From Flagellimonas chongwuensis (GTDB taxonomy: Bacteria > Bacteroidota > Bacteroidia > Flavobacteriales > Flavobacteriaceae), in contig NZ_WYET01000004.1 of assembly GCF_013376415.1 (NCBI RefSeq), positions 248,001 through 312,000 of the forward strand: a DNA stretch of 64,000 nucleotides, read 5' to 3'. This document shows, piece after piece, positions 29,906-38,737 of the stretch. The notes below the pieces were generated by a model that was not told the origin of the DNA, ran no database searches, and saw nothing but the letters and a program-made list of their open reading frames with translations. Position 1 is the stretch's first letter. Every line of letters begins with the position of its first letter. The translations under genes were made by a program, and so were the position numbers.

Positions 29906-31588
29906 TTAAAACAAATCGGTAACGCAACCTTTGGCTGCCGATGATACCGTTTTGGCGTATTTGTACAAGCTTCCCGACTTTATTTTTAATTCAGGTTGCT
30001 TCCATTCTTTTCTTCGTTGTTCGAACTCTTCGTCCGAAATGTTGATATTGATGGTGTTGTTAACGGCATCTATTGTAATTTCATCGCCATTTTTCACCAA
30101 GGCGATTCCACCGCCAACTTGTGCTTCGGGGGAAACGTGACCTACTACAAATCCGTGGGACCCGCCAGAAAATCTTCCATCAGTAATCAATGCAACATCT
30201 TTTCCAAGACCAGCTCCCATAATGGCGGAAGTGGGTTTCAACATTTCGGGCATTCCAGGCGCCCCTTTTGGGCCTTCGTAGCGAATGACCACCACATCAC
30301 CCTTTTGGACCTTTCCATTATGGATCCCCTCGTTAACGGCAGCTTCACTGTCAAAAACGCGAGCTGTCCCTGTAAATTCGAGTCCTTCCTTGCCTGTGAT
30401 TTTTGCCACAGCTCCTTCGGAAGCCAAGTTTCCGTATAAAATTCGGATGTGTCCGGTTTGTTTGATTGGTTGTTCCTTCTTTCTGATGATGTCCTGACCT
30501 TCGTCCAAATCCGGGGCATCCAATAAGTTTTCGGCCAAGGTTTTTCCTGTAACGGTCATGCAATCACCATGAAGCATGCCTTCTTTCAGCATATACTTCA
30601 ATACCGCAGGAACTCCCCCAACTTTATGAAGGTCTTCCATCAAATATTTTCCACTTGGTTTTAAATCGGCCAATAAAGGTGTGGACTCACTGATTCGAGT
30701 GATGTCCTCCAAAGTAAAATCAACCTCGGCAGCATGTGCGATTGCCATAAAATGAAGTACGGCATTTGTTGAACCACCAAGAACCGTCACCAACCTAAAC
30801 GCATTTTCCAAGGCCTTTTTGGTAACAATGTCCCTTGGCTTGATGTCTTCTTTCAATAAATGGTACAATGCAGCGCCAGATGCTTCGCAATCCGCTTGTT
30901 TTTTATCGTTCACCGCAGGAATCGAGGAGTTGAAAGGCATGGACATGCCCATAGCTTCAATGGCAGATGCCATGGTATTGGCTGTGTACATACCTCCACA
31001 GGCCCCCGCACCCGGACATGCTTTGTGAATGACTTCTTTATATTCGGTCTCATCTATGGCACCTGCCACTTTTTGCCCGTAGGCTTCAAAAGCGGAGATA
31101 ATATCCAATTTTTTATTGTTGTGGCACCCCGGTGCAATGGTTCCCCCATACACCAAGATGGAGGGGCGATTCAATCGTAATTGGGCCATTAGGGCACCGG
31201 GCATGTTCTTATCACAACCTACCACGGTGACCAAACCATCATAACTCATGGCATGAATCACCGTTTCAATGGAATCCGCAATTATATCTCTCGAAGGTAA
31301 GGAGTAACGCATTCCTGGCGTCCCATTGGAAATTCCATCGCTTACTCCAATGGTGTTGAAGATGAGCCCTACCAAATTGGATGACTCCACTCCTTTTTTT
31401 ACATCGAGGGCCAAATCGTTCAGGTGCATGTTACAGGGATTGCCCTCGTACCCTGTGCTTGCTATTCCGATTAAAGGTTTTTGCAGATCTTCGTCTGTTA
31501 GTCCAATCGCATGCAACATGGCCTGTGCGGCGGGCAGCGTTGGATCTTGTGTTACTTTTTTACTAAACTTGTTCAATTCCATTATCAA
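29906..31588 (-). CDS. ilvD: dihydroxy-acid dehydratase
   Basis: A 560-residue Fe-S dehydratase for valine, leucine and isoleucine synthesis. The cluster cysteines lie in NPCNMH, CDKNMPG and [17 protein letters not shown], and the C-terminal [19 protein letters not shown] is the family signature. The first gene of the ilv operon. The annotated ATG is followed two codons later by another (ATG at 31582), which may be the real start. An attenuator lies upstream (31775-31888). Confidence 0.96.
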   Translation of the reverse strand: MIMELNKFSKKVTQDPTLPAAQAMLHAIGLTDEDLQKPLIGIASTGYEGNPCNMHLNDLALDVKKGVESSNLVGLIFNTIGVSDGISNGTPGMRYSLPSRDIIADSIETVIHAMSYDGLVTVVGCDKNMPGALMAQLRLNRPSILVYGGTIAPGCHNNKKLDIISAFEAYGQKVAGAIDETEYKEVIHKACPGAGACGGMYTANTMASAIEAMGMSMPFNSSIPAVNDKKQADCEASGAALYHLLKEDIKPRDIVTKKALENAFRLVTVLGGSTNAVLHFMAIAHAAEVDFTLEDITRISESTPLLADLKPSGKYLMEDLHKVGGVPAVLKYMLKEGMLHGDCMTVTGKTLAENLLDAPDLDEGQDIIRKKEQPIKQTGHIRILYGNLASEGAVAKITGKEGLEFTGTARVFDSEAAVNEGIHNGKVQKGDVVVIRYEGPKGAPGMPEMLKPTSAIMGAGLGKDVALITDGRFSGGSHGFVVGHVSPEAQVGGGIALVKNGDEITIDAVNNTININISDEEFEQRRKEWKQPELKIKSGSLYKYAKTVSSAAKGCVTDLF

Positions 31589-31774
31589 ATTTCATTCAAA
31601 TGCAGTATTCTTCTGAATATATATCGTAATTCAAAGATATATGTTTAAAAAGCCCTAGATTTTTAACAGTTCTTGGCTGTTTAAATCCACTGGAAACATA
31701 ATATGAATAAACCACTGTTATTCAAACTTTTAGACCAATTAAAATTCCAATATTCAATTAATTTTATTACAAAT

Positions 31775-31811
31775 AAAAAAGGCCTGTATCATGACGATAC
31801 AGGCCTTTTTT
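31775..31811 (-). terminator. attenuator terminator of the ilv operon
   Basis: A perfect 16-bp inverted repeat (AAAAAAGGCCTGTATC / GATACAGGCCTTTTTT) with a 5-base loop ends in a T run on the minus strand. It lies 20 bases after the leader-peptide stop codon and about 190 bases before ilvD, so it can only act as a premature terminator for that operon. The symmetrical A/T ends also allow function on the plus strand. Confidence 0.9.
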
Positions 31812-31824
31812 AGTCAATAGTAAA

Positions 31825-31833
31825 GTCTGTATC
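31825..31833 (-). promoter_or_regulatory. antiterminator segment overlapping the leader stop codon
   Basis: The transcript segment GATACAGAC repeats the first 7 bases of the terminator's 3' arm, so it can pair with CTGTATC in the 5' arm (31796-31802) and prevent the terminator from forming. Its first bases are part of the leader TGA stop, so a ribosome that finishes the leader would cover it. Confidence 0.7.
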
Positions 31834-31888
31834 ACTCCATTTCTGGAATAATTACGACCTCGATAATGACTTGTTTATTTGTATTCAT
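31832..31888 (-). CDS. ilv operon leader peptide
   Basis: An 18-codon reading frame, MNTNKQVIIEVVIIPEME, starting at ATG 31888 and ending in TGA. Seven of eight residues at positions 7-14 are valine or isoleucine, the amino acids made by the downstream operon. It is followed by an antiterminator segment and a perfect terminator. By established attenuation logic, stalling at Val/Ile codons when these are scarce frees the antiterminator and allows ilvDB-x-NCA transcription. The frame lies 56 bases past the stop of pxpC. A weak -7-like sequence (AAAATTTG, 31901-31908) would give an extremely short leader, so the transcription start is uncertain. Confidence 0.82.
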   Translation of the reverse strand: MNTNKQVIIEVVIIPEME

Positions 31889-31944
31889 ACAGCAATGGTA
31901 CAAATTTTTTGCAAAAAAAACTTCAATTCTAGAAAAGATTTCTT

Positions 31945-32784
31945 TTAGACCAACTTAAACTTTAACTCATCCCCATATTTTTTCTGCGCTAAAACAGATA
32001 TGGACTCTTCGCTCAATTGAAGTATGCGAGGATAACCCCCTGTGGTCTGGCCATCTTTCATGAGAATGATCATGCGGCCTGCAGGAGTTAACTGAATAGT
32101 ACCCGGCAGCGTACCCGATGTCAACATGGAATGTGAATGTCCCGCTATCAACTCTGAAAGCTGGTAGGCCATTCGGTTGTTTTCTTTGGAAACGGTATAG
32201 GTCTTTGCAAAAATCTCCGTAAGCTGACCATCGGACAACAATGAAAACTCTGGGCCTTTGTAGACTTTCAAGGTTTTTTCTTCAAAGTGCTCCTCAATTT
32301 TCACCTCTGATATTTTGGGCTTGTAATTTTCGGTCTTATTGTAAGGTATCTCATCCCCGTCTTTAAGTCGTGCCGATTTGGTTACCGGATAAAACTGAGA
32401 GCGGCTACCTAGGACCTTTTTCGATTGAAACCCTCCTTTGATGGCCAAATACCCCCTAAATCCTTTCTCAAGTCGACCATAGGATAGAATATCTCCTTTT
32501 CCGATTTTAATGACCGAGTAATTATCAATGGGCTCATTGTTCAGCGTAGCCACGATATGGGCTCCGGACAAACTTATATACGTATCAGTATCAAACTGAA
32601 GCGTAGGACCTGTCATGGTGATTTCCAGAACAGCATCATTCTCATCATTCTCCAATAAAAGATTGCCTTTTTTTACCGATTCAACATCCATGGCACCGGC
32701 AATCGGCACACCAACATACCGATGTCCGAACCGCCCTAGGTCTTGAACTGTCAAATAAAGTCCGGGTTTCAATACTTTAAGCAT
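31945..32784 (-). CDS. pxpC: 5-oxoprolinase subunit C (biotin-dependent carboxyltransferase-like)
   Basis: A 279-residue KipA/urea amidolyase-like domain protein. It has GLYLTVQDLGRFGHRYVGVPIAGAMD at the N-terminus and the late SGTLPGTIQLTPAGRMIILMKDGQTTGGYPRI segment typical of the family. With PxpA and PxpB it hydrolyses 5-oxoproline (pyroglutamate) to glutamate using ATP. It overlaps pxpB by 8 bases and is the last gene of the pxp operon, just before the ilv leader. Confidence 0.92.
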   Translation of the reverse strand: MLKVLKPGLYLTVQDLGRFGHRYVGVPIAGAMDVESVKKGNLLLENDENDAVLEITMTGPTLQFDTDTYISLSGAHIVATLNNEPIDNYSVIKIGKGDILSYGRLEKGFRGYLAIKGGFQSKKVLGSRSQFYPVTKSARLKDGDEIPYNKTENYKPKISEVKIEEHFEEKTLKVYKGPEFSLLSDGQLTEIFAKTYTVSKENNRMAYQLSELIAGHSHSMLTSGTLPGTIQLTPAGRMIILMKDGQTTGGYPRILQLSEESISVLAQKKYGDELKFKLV

Positions 32785-33514
32785 TCAGAACAACTTTTTC
32801 GGGTTCGTAAATACCTACCTCGCCTTCAATTTTATGAAGCTCGTATTCTGCTTTGGATATACTTTCGAACTGTATCTTGTCCCCTACTTTTACAAAACAG
32901 GGCTCATTTTCCTTCGAAGGATCGAACAAATCAACGGGGCAATTGCCGATAATATTCCACCCACCTGGCGAATCTTGCGGATAAATACCCGTTTGTTTGC
33001 TGGCCAACCCAACAGAACCTTTTTGCACTTTTAATCTTGGTTCCGATCTACGTGGAATTTCCAAAGTTGGAGGAAGTCCGCCCAAATACATAAAGCCAGG
33101 CAAAAAACCGATGCCGTACACCACATATTGATGCGATGTATGCTGTTTAATTAGTTCTTCCACAGAAATATCCAATGTATTGGAAACCTCTTCGATATCC
33201 ATTCCAAATTCAAGGTCGTAGCACACGGGCAATGTCCATAGGTGTTGGACACGTTCCATTTTGGATTTGGCCTGCTTTTCTTGGCACTCCAAAATCATGT
33301 TTTTGGTCTCCTCAAAATCTATGTGATCTTGATTGTAGACCATCGTCAAGGAATTATAGGCAACGGACATTTCCCAACCAGGGATTTCCAACTCCTTAAA
33401 TGCGTCCATAAAATCGAGGATGTCTGCCAAAATGGACTCACTCACCTTGTCCGGCCATTCTACTAAAACAGCTCGTTCTCCAAAGGGTTTGATGCTAATG
33501 GGGTAACTTTTCAT
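32777..33514 (-). CDS. pxpB: 5-oxoprolinase subunit B (KipI family)
   Basis: A 245-residue protein with the family motifs FGERAVLVEWPD near the N-terminus, YGIGFLPGFMYLGGLP (about 133-148), IPRRSEPRLKVQKGSVGLASKQTGIYPQDSPGGWN split around 160-190, and the late GNCPVDLFDP. Older names call it an inhibitor of KinA, but the clustered pxpABC genes point to 5-oxoproline hydrolysis. It overlaps pxpA by 4 bases and pxpC by 8 bases. Confidence 0.92.
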   Translation of the reverse strand: MKSYPISIKPFGERAVLVEWPDKVSESILADILDFMDAFKELEIPGWEMSVAYNSLTMVYNQDHIDFEETKNMILECQEKQAKSKMERVQHLWTLPVCYDLEFGMDIEEVSNTLDISVEELIKQHTSHQYVVYGIGFLPGFMYLGGLPPTLEIPRRSEPRLKVQKGSVGLASKQTGIYPQDSPGGWNIIGNCPVDLFDPSKENEPCFVKVGDKIQFESISKAEYELHKIEGEVGIYEPEKVVLNA

Positions 33515-34257
33515 TTTTGTATGTGCACCTGGTTCTCAGCTAATGTTGTAGAAAGATACATTAATATTTTTAAGGCAGAAATTGTATCGCCATGTATACA
33601 TAGGGTATCTGCTTGTATTTTGCACCATACACCGTTCGCGGTCATAACCTTACTATCTTTAATGATGGGCAAAATGTGGTGTAGCACTGCTTTAGGTTCT
33701 TCTATCAGGGCATTTTCTTGTTTTCTGGAGACCAAGGATCGGTCAGAATTGTAGTTTCTGTCCGCAAAGGCTTCAAACCAAACTTTAAAACCTTGTCCTT
33801 TGGCCATTCTTGATATCTCTGAGCCAAAAGGAAGGTATAAAACTGCCTTTTCTTTGTAATCTGCAATAGCTTCCAAATATACCTTTGCCAAATGCTCGTC
33901 CTTTGCCGTCTGGTTATACAGTGCCCCATGGGCCTTGATATGGTGCAATGGAATTCCTACCTGCTTCAAAACCTCATCAAAGTCCATCAATTGTTGTTTA
34001 ATATTTTGTATTAAGTCTTTGTTTGAAATATCCATCACCTCCCTGCCAAAATTGGCTTTATCGGGGTATGATGGATGGGAACCTACTTTAATATTGGATT
34101 TCTTGGCAAGTGAAGCGACCTTCAACATGGTTTTCTTATCACCTGCATGACCGCCACAGGCAATATTACAGGAACTTATAAATGGGAAAATATCGGTCTC
34201 GTTGCCAATTCCTTCACCAACATCACAATTAATATCTATCTTAAACTGACTCATCAA
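33511..34257 (-). CDS. pxpA: 5-oxoprolinase subunit A (LamB/YcsF family)
   Basis: A 248-residue protein with the family start INCDVGEGIGNETDIFPFISSCNIACGGHAGD (split), KVGSHPSYPD and HHIKAHGALYNQ. The family has a deacetylase-like TIM barrel. It overlaps the transporter gene by 4 bases upstream and pxpB by 4 bases downstream, giving a tightly coupled four-gene operon. Confidence 0.93.
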   Translation of the reverse strand: MMSQFKIDINCDVGEGIGNETDIFPFISSCNIACGGHAGDKKTMLKVASLAKKSNIKVGSHPSYPDKANFGREVMDISNKDLIQNIKQQLMDFDEVLKQVGIPLHHIKAHGALYNQTAKDEHLAKVYLEAIADYKEKAVLYLPFGSEISRMAKGQGFKVWFEAFADRNYNSDRSLVSRKQENALIEEPKAVLHHILPIIKDSKVMTANGVWCKIQADTLCIHGDTISALKILMYLSTTLAENQVHIQK

Positions 34258-35450
34258 AACAATCCGATTACCTTAAATATACTTTTTGTCCCTAGAAATA
34301 TGGCAAATACCACAATGGTGATTCCGAATACATTTTGCAGCAGACTATTTTTATTTTCACCCATTACCGATTTTTTGTTTACCACCCATAATAACAATGA
34401 AGCCATTACGGGAAGTAAAATTCCGTTGGCCACTTGAGCAAATTGAATCACTTCGATAGGTTTTATATCAAAAGAAAGAAACACCACGCCACATAAGAGC
34501 ACAATGGCCCAGACCATCTTAAATTTTTTGTCCTGCATACCACCTTCCCAACCAAAGCAACTACTTGCCACATAGGCTGCTGCCAGTGGTGCCGTTATTG
34601 CCGATGTGATTCCAGCAGCCAAAAGTCCGATTGCCATAAACAGGAAAGCCATTTTGCCAAACAAAGGTTCCAATGCCATTGCCATATCCAAAGCATTGTT
34701 TATTTCCGAAATGGGCGCAGCGGAAGCAGTGATCAATATAGCCATGGAAACCAATCCTCCAAGACCTATGGAAACAATGGTATCCCAATTCACTGCTTTT
34801 AGGTCACTTTTGGAACTCCACTTCTCTTTCACCAAAGATGCATGCAAAAACAGGTTATAGGGAACTACTGTGGTTCCGACCAAGGCGACAACAGTAAGCA
34901 ATCCGTTTTCGGGTAACTTTGGAATCAACATTCCTTTTAATATTTCAGAAATCGATGGTTGAGTGATAACGGCACAAATAATAAAACTGACACCCATGAT
35001 CCCGACAAGTCCCACAAATATTTTTTCCAAAATCTTATAGCTACTGAACCACAATAACAAAAAGATGATACCACCTATAATTACCGGCAAAAAAGGTCTC
35101 AATTGTTGCTGGGGCACCAATTGTTCAAGCCCCAAAGTGGCCCCGCCAATATTCCCTGCTTCGTAGGCCGCATTACCAATAAGAATAGCTCCTAGAACTA
35201 TAGCTATCACCATGTTTTTGACCCACTGGATTTTGAGTTCCGTTCGTACCACATCCACCAGTCCACTTTGCGTAACAAGACCTATTCTACCTGTCATGGC
35301 CTGCAATACAATGGTTGCCATTATGGAAACCAACAGTGCCCATATAAGGTCATATCCGAATTGCGCTCCGGCAAGTGTGCACATGGTTATAGTGCCCGGT
35401 CCTACAAAAGCTGCCGCAACAAGAACGCCCGGTCCTATTTTTTTAAACAT
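34254..35450 (-). CDS. Nramp-related transporter linked to pxpABC, canonical metal ligands absent
   Basis: I chose the ATG at 35450 (398 aa) because it places the family's GPGVLVAAAFVGPGT at the N-terminus; the ATG at 35504 would add 18 unrelated residues. About eleven membrane segments fit the Nramp/LeuT-type fold. The TM1 motif DPGN that ligates manganese or iron is GPGT here (17-20), and the TM6 motif MPHN is VPYN (196-199). Both metal-coordinating positions are therefore changed. A similar protein (YcsG) sits with ycsF and kip genes in Bacillus subtilis. A substrate related to 5-oxoproline is possible but unproven. Confidence 0.82.
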   Translation of the reverse strand: MFKKIGPGVLVAAAFVGPGTITMCTLAGAQFGYDLIWALLVSIMATIVLQAMTGRIGLVTQSGLVDVVRTELKIQWVKNMVIAIVLGAILIGNAAYEAGNIGGATLGLEQLVPQQQLRPFLPVIIGGIIFLLLWFSSYKILEKIFVGLVGIMGVSFIICAVITQPSISEILKGMLIPKLPENGLLTVVALVGTTVVPYNLFLHASLVKEKWSSKSDLKAVNWDTIVSIGLGGLVSMAILITASAAPISEINNALDMAMALEPLFGKMAFLFMAIGLLAAGITSAITAPLAAAYVASSCFGWEGGMQDKKFKMVWAIVLLCGVVFLSFDIKPIEVIQFAQVANGILLPVMASLLLWVVNKKSVMGENKNSLLQNVFGITIVVFAIFLGTKSIFKVIGLF

Positions 35451-35630
35451 TGCTCGTTGGTTTTGAAGGATTAAAGTAAAGGTATAAATGGACAAATCAT
35501 GCATTTCATCCGAAAAAGTGTATTTCGTCTAAAAGTGGATTGCCGTACGTCGATTTTTTATACTAATTCGAAAATGTTAAAGTTATAATAGTCCCAAATC
35601 GTACTAAGACTTAAACCTTGAAAACAACTT

Positions 35631-36074
35631 ATGACATGTAAGGATTGCGGAAAAAGCATAAACCCCCGACAGTATATCGCATCAAAAGAATCTTTAGGTG
35701 TTACGCTTTGCGAACGACATACAAAACTTATTAAAAAGGTAATTCTCGATAACGACACTCCTATTGAAGCCATTCACCTTTTTTATGCCCTAAGAGACGC
35801 TGGTGTGCATCCCATGCTGGAGTGGTGGGACGGCAAAAAATCCGTAGACATTGCTATCTCCCGAGTTAAACTCAACATTGAGATTGACCAGAACTACAAC
35901 ATGATTACGCATGAACAGGCCATAAACGACCTTGAAGATGCCATGCATTCCTTTAAAAATGGCTTTACGACCATTAGGATACCGCATTTGGCCATTAAAT
36001 ATTATTTGGATGAAACCGTTGAGAATGTTCTTGGGATCATCTCCGGGTTAAAGGCCAACATCAAGGCAATTTAA
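35631..36074 (+). CDS. zinc-ribbon protein with PD-(D/E)XK-like (DUF559/Vsr-type) domain
   Basis: A 147-residue protein. The N-terminus has Cys3, Cys6, Cys27 and His30 (Cx2C-x20-Cx2H), a likely zinc site. The segment SVDIAISRVKLNIEIDQNYN (Asp73, Glu84, Asp86) resembles motifs II and III of DUF559/very-short-patch-repair-like nucleases, which read vD...lviEiDg. A helix HEQAINDLEDA follows, as in that fold. Nuclease activity is an inference. Its stop overlaps the stop of the convergent cupin-like gene by 4 bases. Confidence 0.7.
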   Translation: MTCKDCGKSINPRQYIASKESLGVTLCERHTKLIKKVILDNDTPIEAIHLFYALRDAGVHPMLEWWDGKKSVDIAISRVKLNIEIDQNYNMITHEQAINDLEDAMHSFKNGFTTIRIPHLAIKYYLDETVENVLGIISGLKANIKAI

Positions 36075-36481
36075 TTACTGAAGGATAGGGTATTCTCTTT
36101 TTTGGTCTGTTTATATTCCAGAATGTTGATGACCACCAAATCCTCTCCAATGTTTTCTAAATCGTTGACGTAGTTTTTGCCTATGTTTTCGAAGTATTCG
36201 GTGTCCCCTGGATTTAACTTGATCATATCTATTTTACCGTTACCGTATCTAGTGATCAGCAGTCCCCCTGTTGTACAAACCCAGCCATAATTGGTATTGT
36301 GTCTCCTAAAATTGAGTCGTTCGCCGGGAAGTAAACGTAGATCCCAGAGCTTGATGCTCTCGTCCTCAAATATCAACCTATTGCTTAACGACTCCTTAAT
36401 TTGTTGATGTAGCAACTCATCAATCTTCTCCTGCTCCCAAGGGTCAAAATTGCCCACTGGGTTCAACTCCACAAACTGCAT
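36071..36481 (-). CDS. cupin-like small protein, function unknown
   Basis: A 136-residue soluble protein. The central part (LWDLRLLPGERLNFRRHNTNYG...GDTEYFENIG) has the strand pattern of a single-domain cupin. Only one or two of the usual metal histidines are present, so metal binding is doubtful. The N-terminal helix EQEKIDELLHQQIKESL is amphipathic. I cannot assign a role. It is convergent with the zinc-ribbon gene. Confidence 0.6.
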   Translation of the reverse strand: MQFVELNPVGNFDPWEQEKIDELLHQQIKESLSNRLIFEDESIKLWDLRLLPGERLNFRRHNTNYGWVCTTGGLLITRYGNGKIDMIKLNPGDTEYFENIGKNYVNDLENIGEDLVVINILEYKQTKKENTLSFSN

Positions 36482-36689
36482 GTTCTCTGTTTTCTAAAAT
36501 CGTGCAAAAATAAACCATAAAACACTTTAAAACAGAATGTTATACCACATTTAACGAATTAGTTGCATTTTTCATCGATTATATTGGTTTTATTGTGAAT
36601 TTACTCAATTACAGGTATTTAAATTATTTTTTTATGATTGATTACTTATCGATTTTTATCTAATTTGGAGCCAACAACCAAAACCAACC

Positions 36690-38117
36690 ATGAAAAAAGT
36701 TCTTCTTGCCATTTTGGGTCTATTTGTGATCCTTGCTGCAATTTTAATCTTCAATACGATGTCGCTAACCTCCAAACAGGTTGAACCAGAATCTTTGGAG
36801 GCGATGGATTTTCCTGACAACGCATTTATAAATTTATCCAAGGCCGTACAATACAAGACTATTTCCTTTAGTGAAGATGCCATTCCAGATTCTACTGCTT
36901 TCAACGGGTTTCATCGGTTTTTAAGTGAAGCCTACCCTCTTTTGCATCAAACTTTAGAATTGGAAAAAATAAACGGATACAGTCTACTGTACAAATGGCA
37001 AGGTTCCGACCCGTCGCAAAAACCAATTGTCTTGCTTTCCCATCAAGATGTGGTCCCTGTAGACCAACCCACATTATCAGAATGGGAAGCTGGCCCCTTT
37101 GAAGGAAAGATTACGGACAGTCATGTCATTGGAAGGGGAACATTGGATGACAAGAGTTCCTTGATGGCACTGATGGAGTCGGTTGAAACTTTATTAAAAG
37201 AATCTTTTACCCCCAAACAGACCATTTATCTGGCGTTCGGGCACGATGAGGAACTTGGGGGAAAGAATGGTGCCAAAGCCATTGCTTCCCATTTGAAAGA
37301 ACGCGGAGTACGTGCTGCAATGACATTGGACGAAGGTGGCTTTTTGGCCCAAAAAATGATTCCTGATTTTGAGAAAACTGTTGCCATGGTGAACTTGGCA
37401 GAAAAAGGATACGCATCTTTTAACCTGATTGTGAAGACCAGTGGGGGCCATAGTTCTGCCCCTCCTGAAGACAACACACTCGGAATGCTTGCCCAAGCCA
37501 TTGTAGACTTGGAGAACAATCAACTGCCCTATAAATTGGTAAAACCCTTGGATTATCAATTTGAGTACATGGGTGCGGAAATGCCCTTCTTCAAAAAAAT
37601 GGCTTTTGCCAACCCTTGGCTTTTTAAAGGACCTGTACTCAAAGCCCTAAATGCTCATACCACAACAGCACCTACCATAGTGGAGGGCGGGGTTAAGGAC
37701 AATGTTATTCCCACGGTGGGCAAAGCCACCATTAATTTTAGGATATTGCCCGGCGAAACCATTGAATCTGTTAAAGAACATATCAAGAAGACGATTGGAG
37801 ATGGAATAGATGTTGAACTCAGTGGCTTTGCCACCAACCCATCCCCTGCCTCTGGAATAGATTCAGATGCGTTTAAAAACTTAGAAAAAACCATTAGATC
37901 TGTGTTTCCCGAAGCCGTTGTGGTGCCGGGCTTGATAGGTGGCGGTACGGATGCCAGATATTTTTATGATGTTTCTGATGATGTATACAGGTTCTACCCT
38001 ATTCGAATAGGTCCGGACAGTATGACAAGATTCCATGGAATTGATGAAAAAATTGGCAAAGAGAACTACAAGGAAATGATAGTGTTTTGCTATAATCTAA
38101 TCAAAAGGTTCGACTAA
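36690..38117 (+). CDS. membrane-anchored M20 family peptidase (PM20D1-like)
   Basis: A 475-residue dinuclear zinc hydrolase. An N-terminal membrane anchor covers about 3-23. LLSHQDVVPV (about 115-124) and GRGTLDDKSSLMALMESVE supply the first metal ligands and catalytic Asp; GHDEELGGKNGA holds the catalytic Glu. A lid domain with GGHSSAPPEDN and a C-terminal FHGIDEKIG segment with the last His complete it. The whole resembles carboxypeptidase S/PM20D1, which hydrolyse or form N-acyl amino acids. It is followed 14 bases later by an NTF2-like gene. Confidence 0.9.
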   Translation: MKKVLLAILGLFVILAAILIFNTMSLTSKQVEPESLEAMDFPDNAFINLSKAVQYKTISFSEDAIPDSTAFNGFHRFLSEAYPLLHQTLELEKINGYSLLYKWQGSDPSQKPIVLLSHQDVVPVDQPTLSEWEAGPFEGKITDSHVIGRGTLDDKSSLMALMESVETLLKESFTPKQTIYLAFGHDEELGGKNGAKAIASHLKERGVRAAMTLDEGGFLAQKMIPDFEKTVAMVNLAEKGYASFNLIVKTSGGHSSAPPEDNTLGMLAQAIVDLENNQLPYKLVKPLDYQFEYMGAEMPFFKKMAFANPWLFKGPVLKALNAHTTTAPTIVEGGVKDNVIPTVGKATINFRILPGETIESVKEHIKKTIGDGIDVELSGFATNPSPASGIDSDAFKNLEKTIRSVFPEAVVVPGLIGGGTDARYFYDVSDDVYRFYPIRIGPDSMTRFHGIDEKIGKENYKEMIVFCYNLIKRFD

Positions 38118-38131
38118 AATCAAATTTACCT

Positions 38132-38671
38132 ATGAAAAACACTAGAATCGTTATTACGTTGATACTAACACTAAGCGTTGCAATCGCTAATGCGGGTTAC
38201 CCTAAAAACAATACAAAGGGTAAAATTGAAAATCCAAATGATTCGTTAAGACTAGCAGAACTAAATAATTTTTGGTCCGAAGTTTCGAGAACGGTAAATG
38301 AGGGAGACTTTGAAGGCTATAAAGCTACTTACCATGAAGATGCGGTCGTTATATTTACAACTGGGGAAAACAAAACATCTGTATCAATTGCAGAGGCATT
38401 GCAGCACTGGAAGCAAGGTTTCATGGATACCAAGACAGGAAAAACGCAGAATAGTGTGGAATTCCGTTTTTCACAGCGAATAGGTGACGAAACTACCGCA
38501 CATGAAACAGGAATTTTTGCTTACCAATCCAATAATGGGGCTGGTAAAGCCAGTCAAAAACAATTCGTACATTTTGATGCCTTGCTCATAAAACGTGATC
38601 AAGCTTGGTTGTTGGTAATGGAATATCAAAAATCCAAAGCAACTGAAGAAGAGTGGAACTTATTGGAATAA
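38132..38671 (+). CDS. exported NTF2-like (SnoaL/DUF4440-type) protein
   Basis: A 179-residue protein. A signal peptide ends near AIANA (about residue 21). A cone-shaped NTF2-like domain at about 45-175 shows the usual LNNFWSEVSRTVNEGDFEGYKATYHEDAV start and a late LLIKRDQAWLLVMEYQ strand. Such domains serve as enzymes or binding modules; no catalytic set is recognisable. It is probably co-transcribed with the M20 peptidase gene. Confidence 0.75.
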   Translation: MKNTRIVITLILTLSVAIANAGYPKNNTKGKIENPNDSLRLAELNNFWSEVSRTVNEGDFEGYKATYHEDAVVIFTTGENKTSVSIAEALQHWKQGFMDTKTGKTQNSVEFRFSQRIGDETTAHETGIFAYQSNNGAGKASQKQFVHFDALLIKRDQAWLLVMEYQKSKATEEEWNLLE

Positions 38672-38737
38672 TCTTGAAATCTCTACTAAATTGTATCTGG
38701 GTGTTATTTTAGCACAGAAAAGAAAAATAGCCTTGTA

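Noticed and set aside
31901..31908. AAAATTTG as the ilv leader promoter -7 box
   Set aside because: It departs from TAnnTTTG at the first base and would leave only a few bases before the leader start codon; kept only as a weak possibility.
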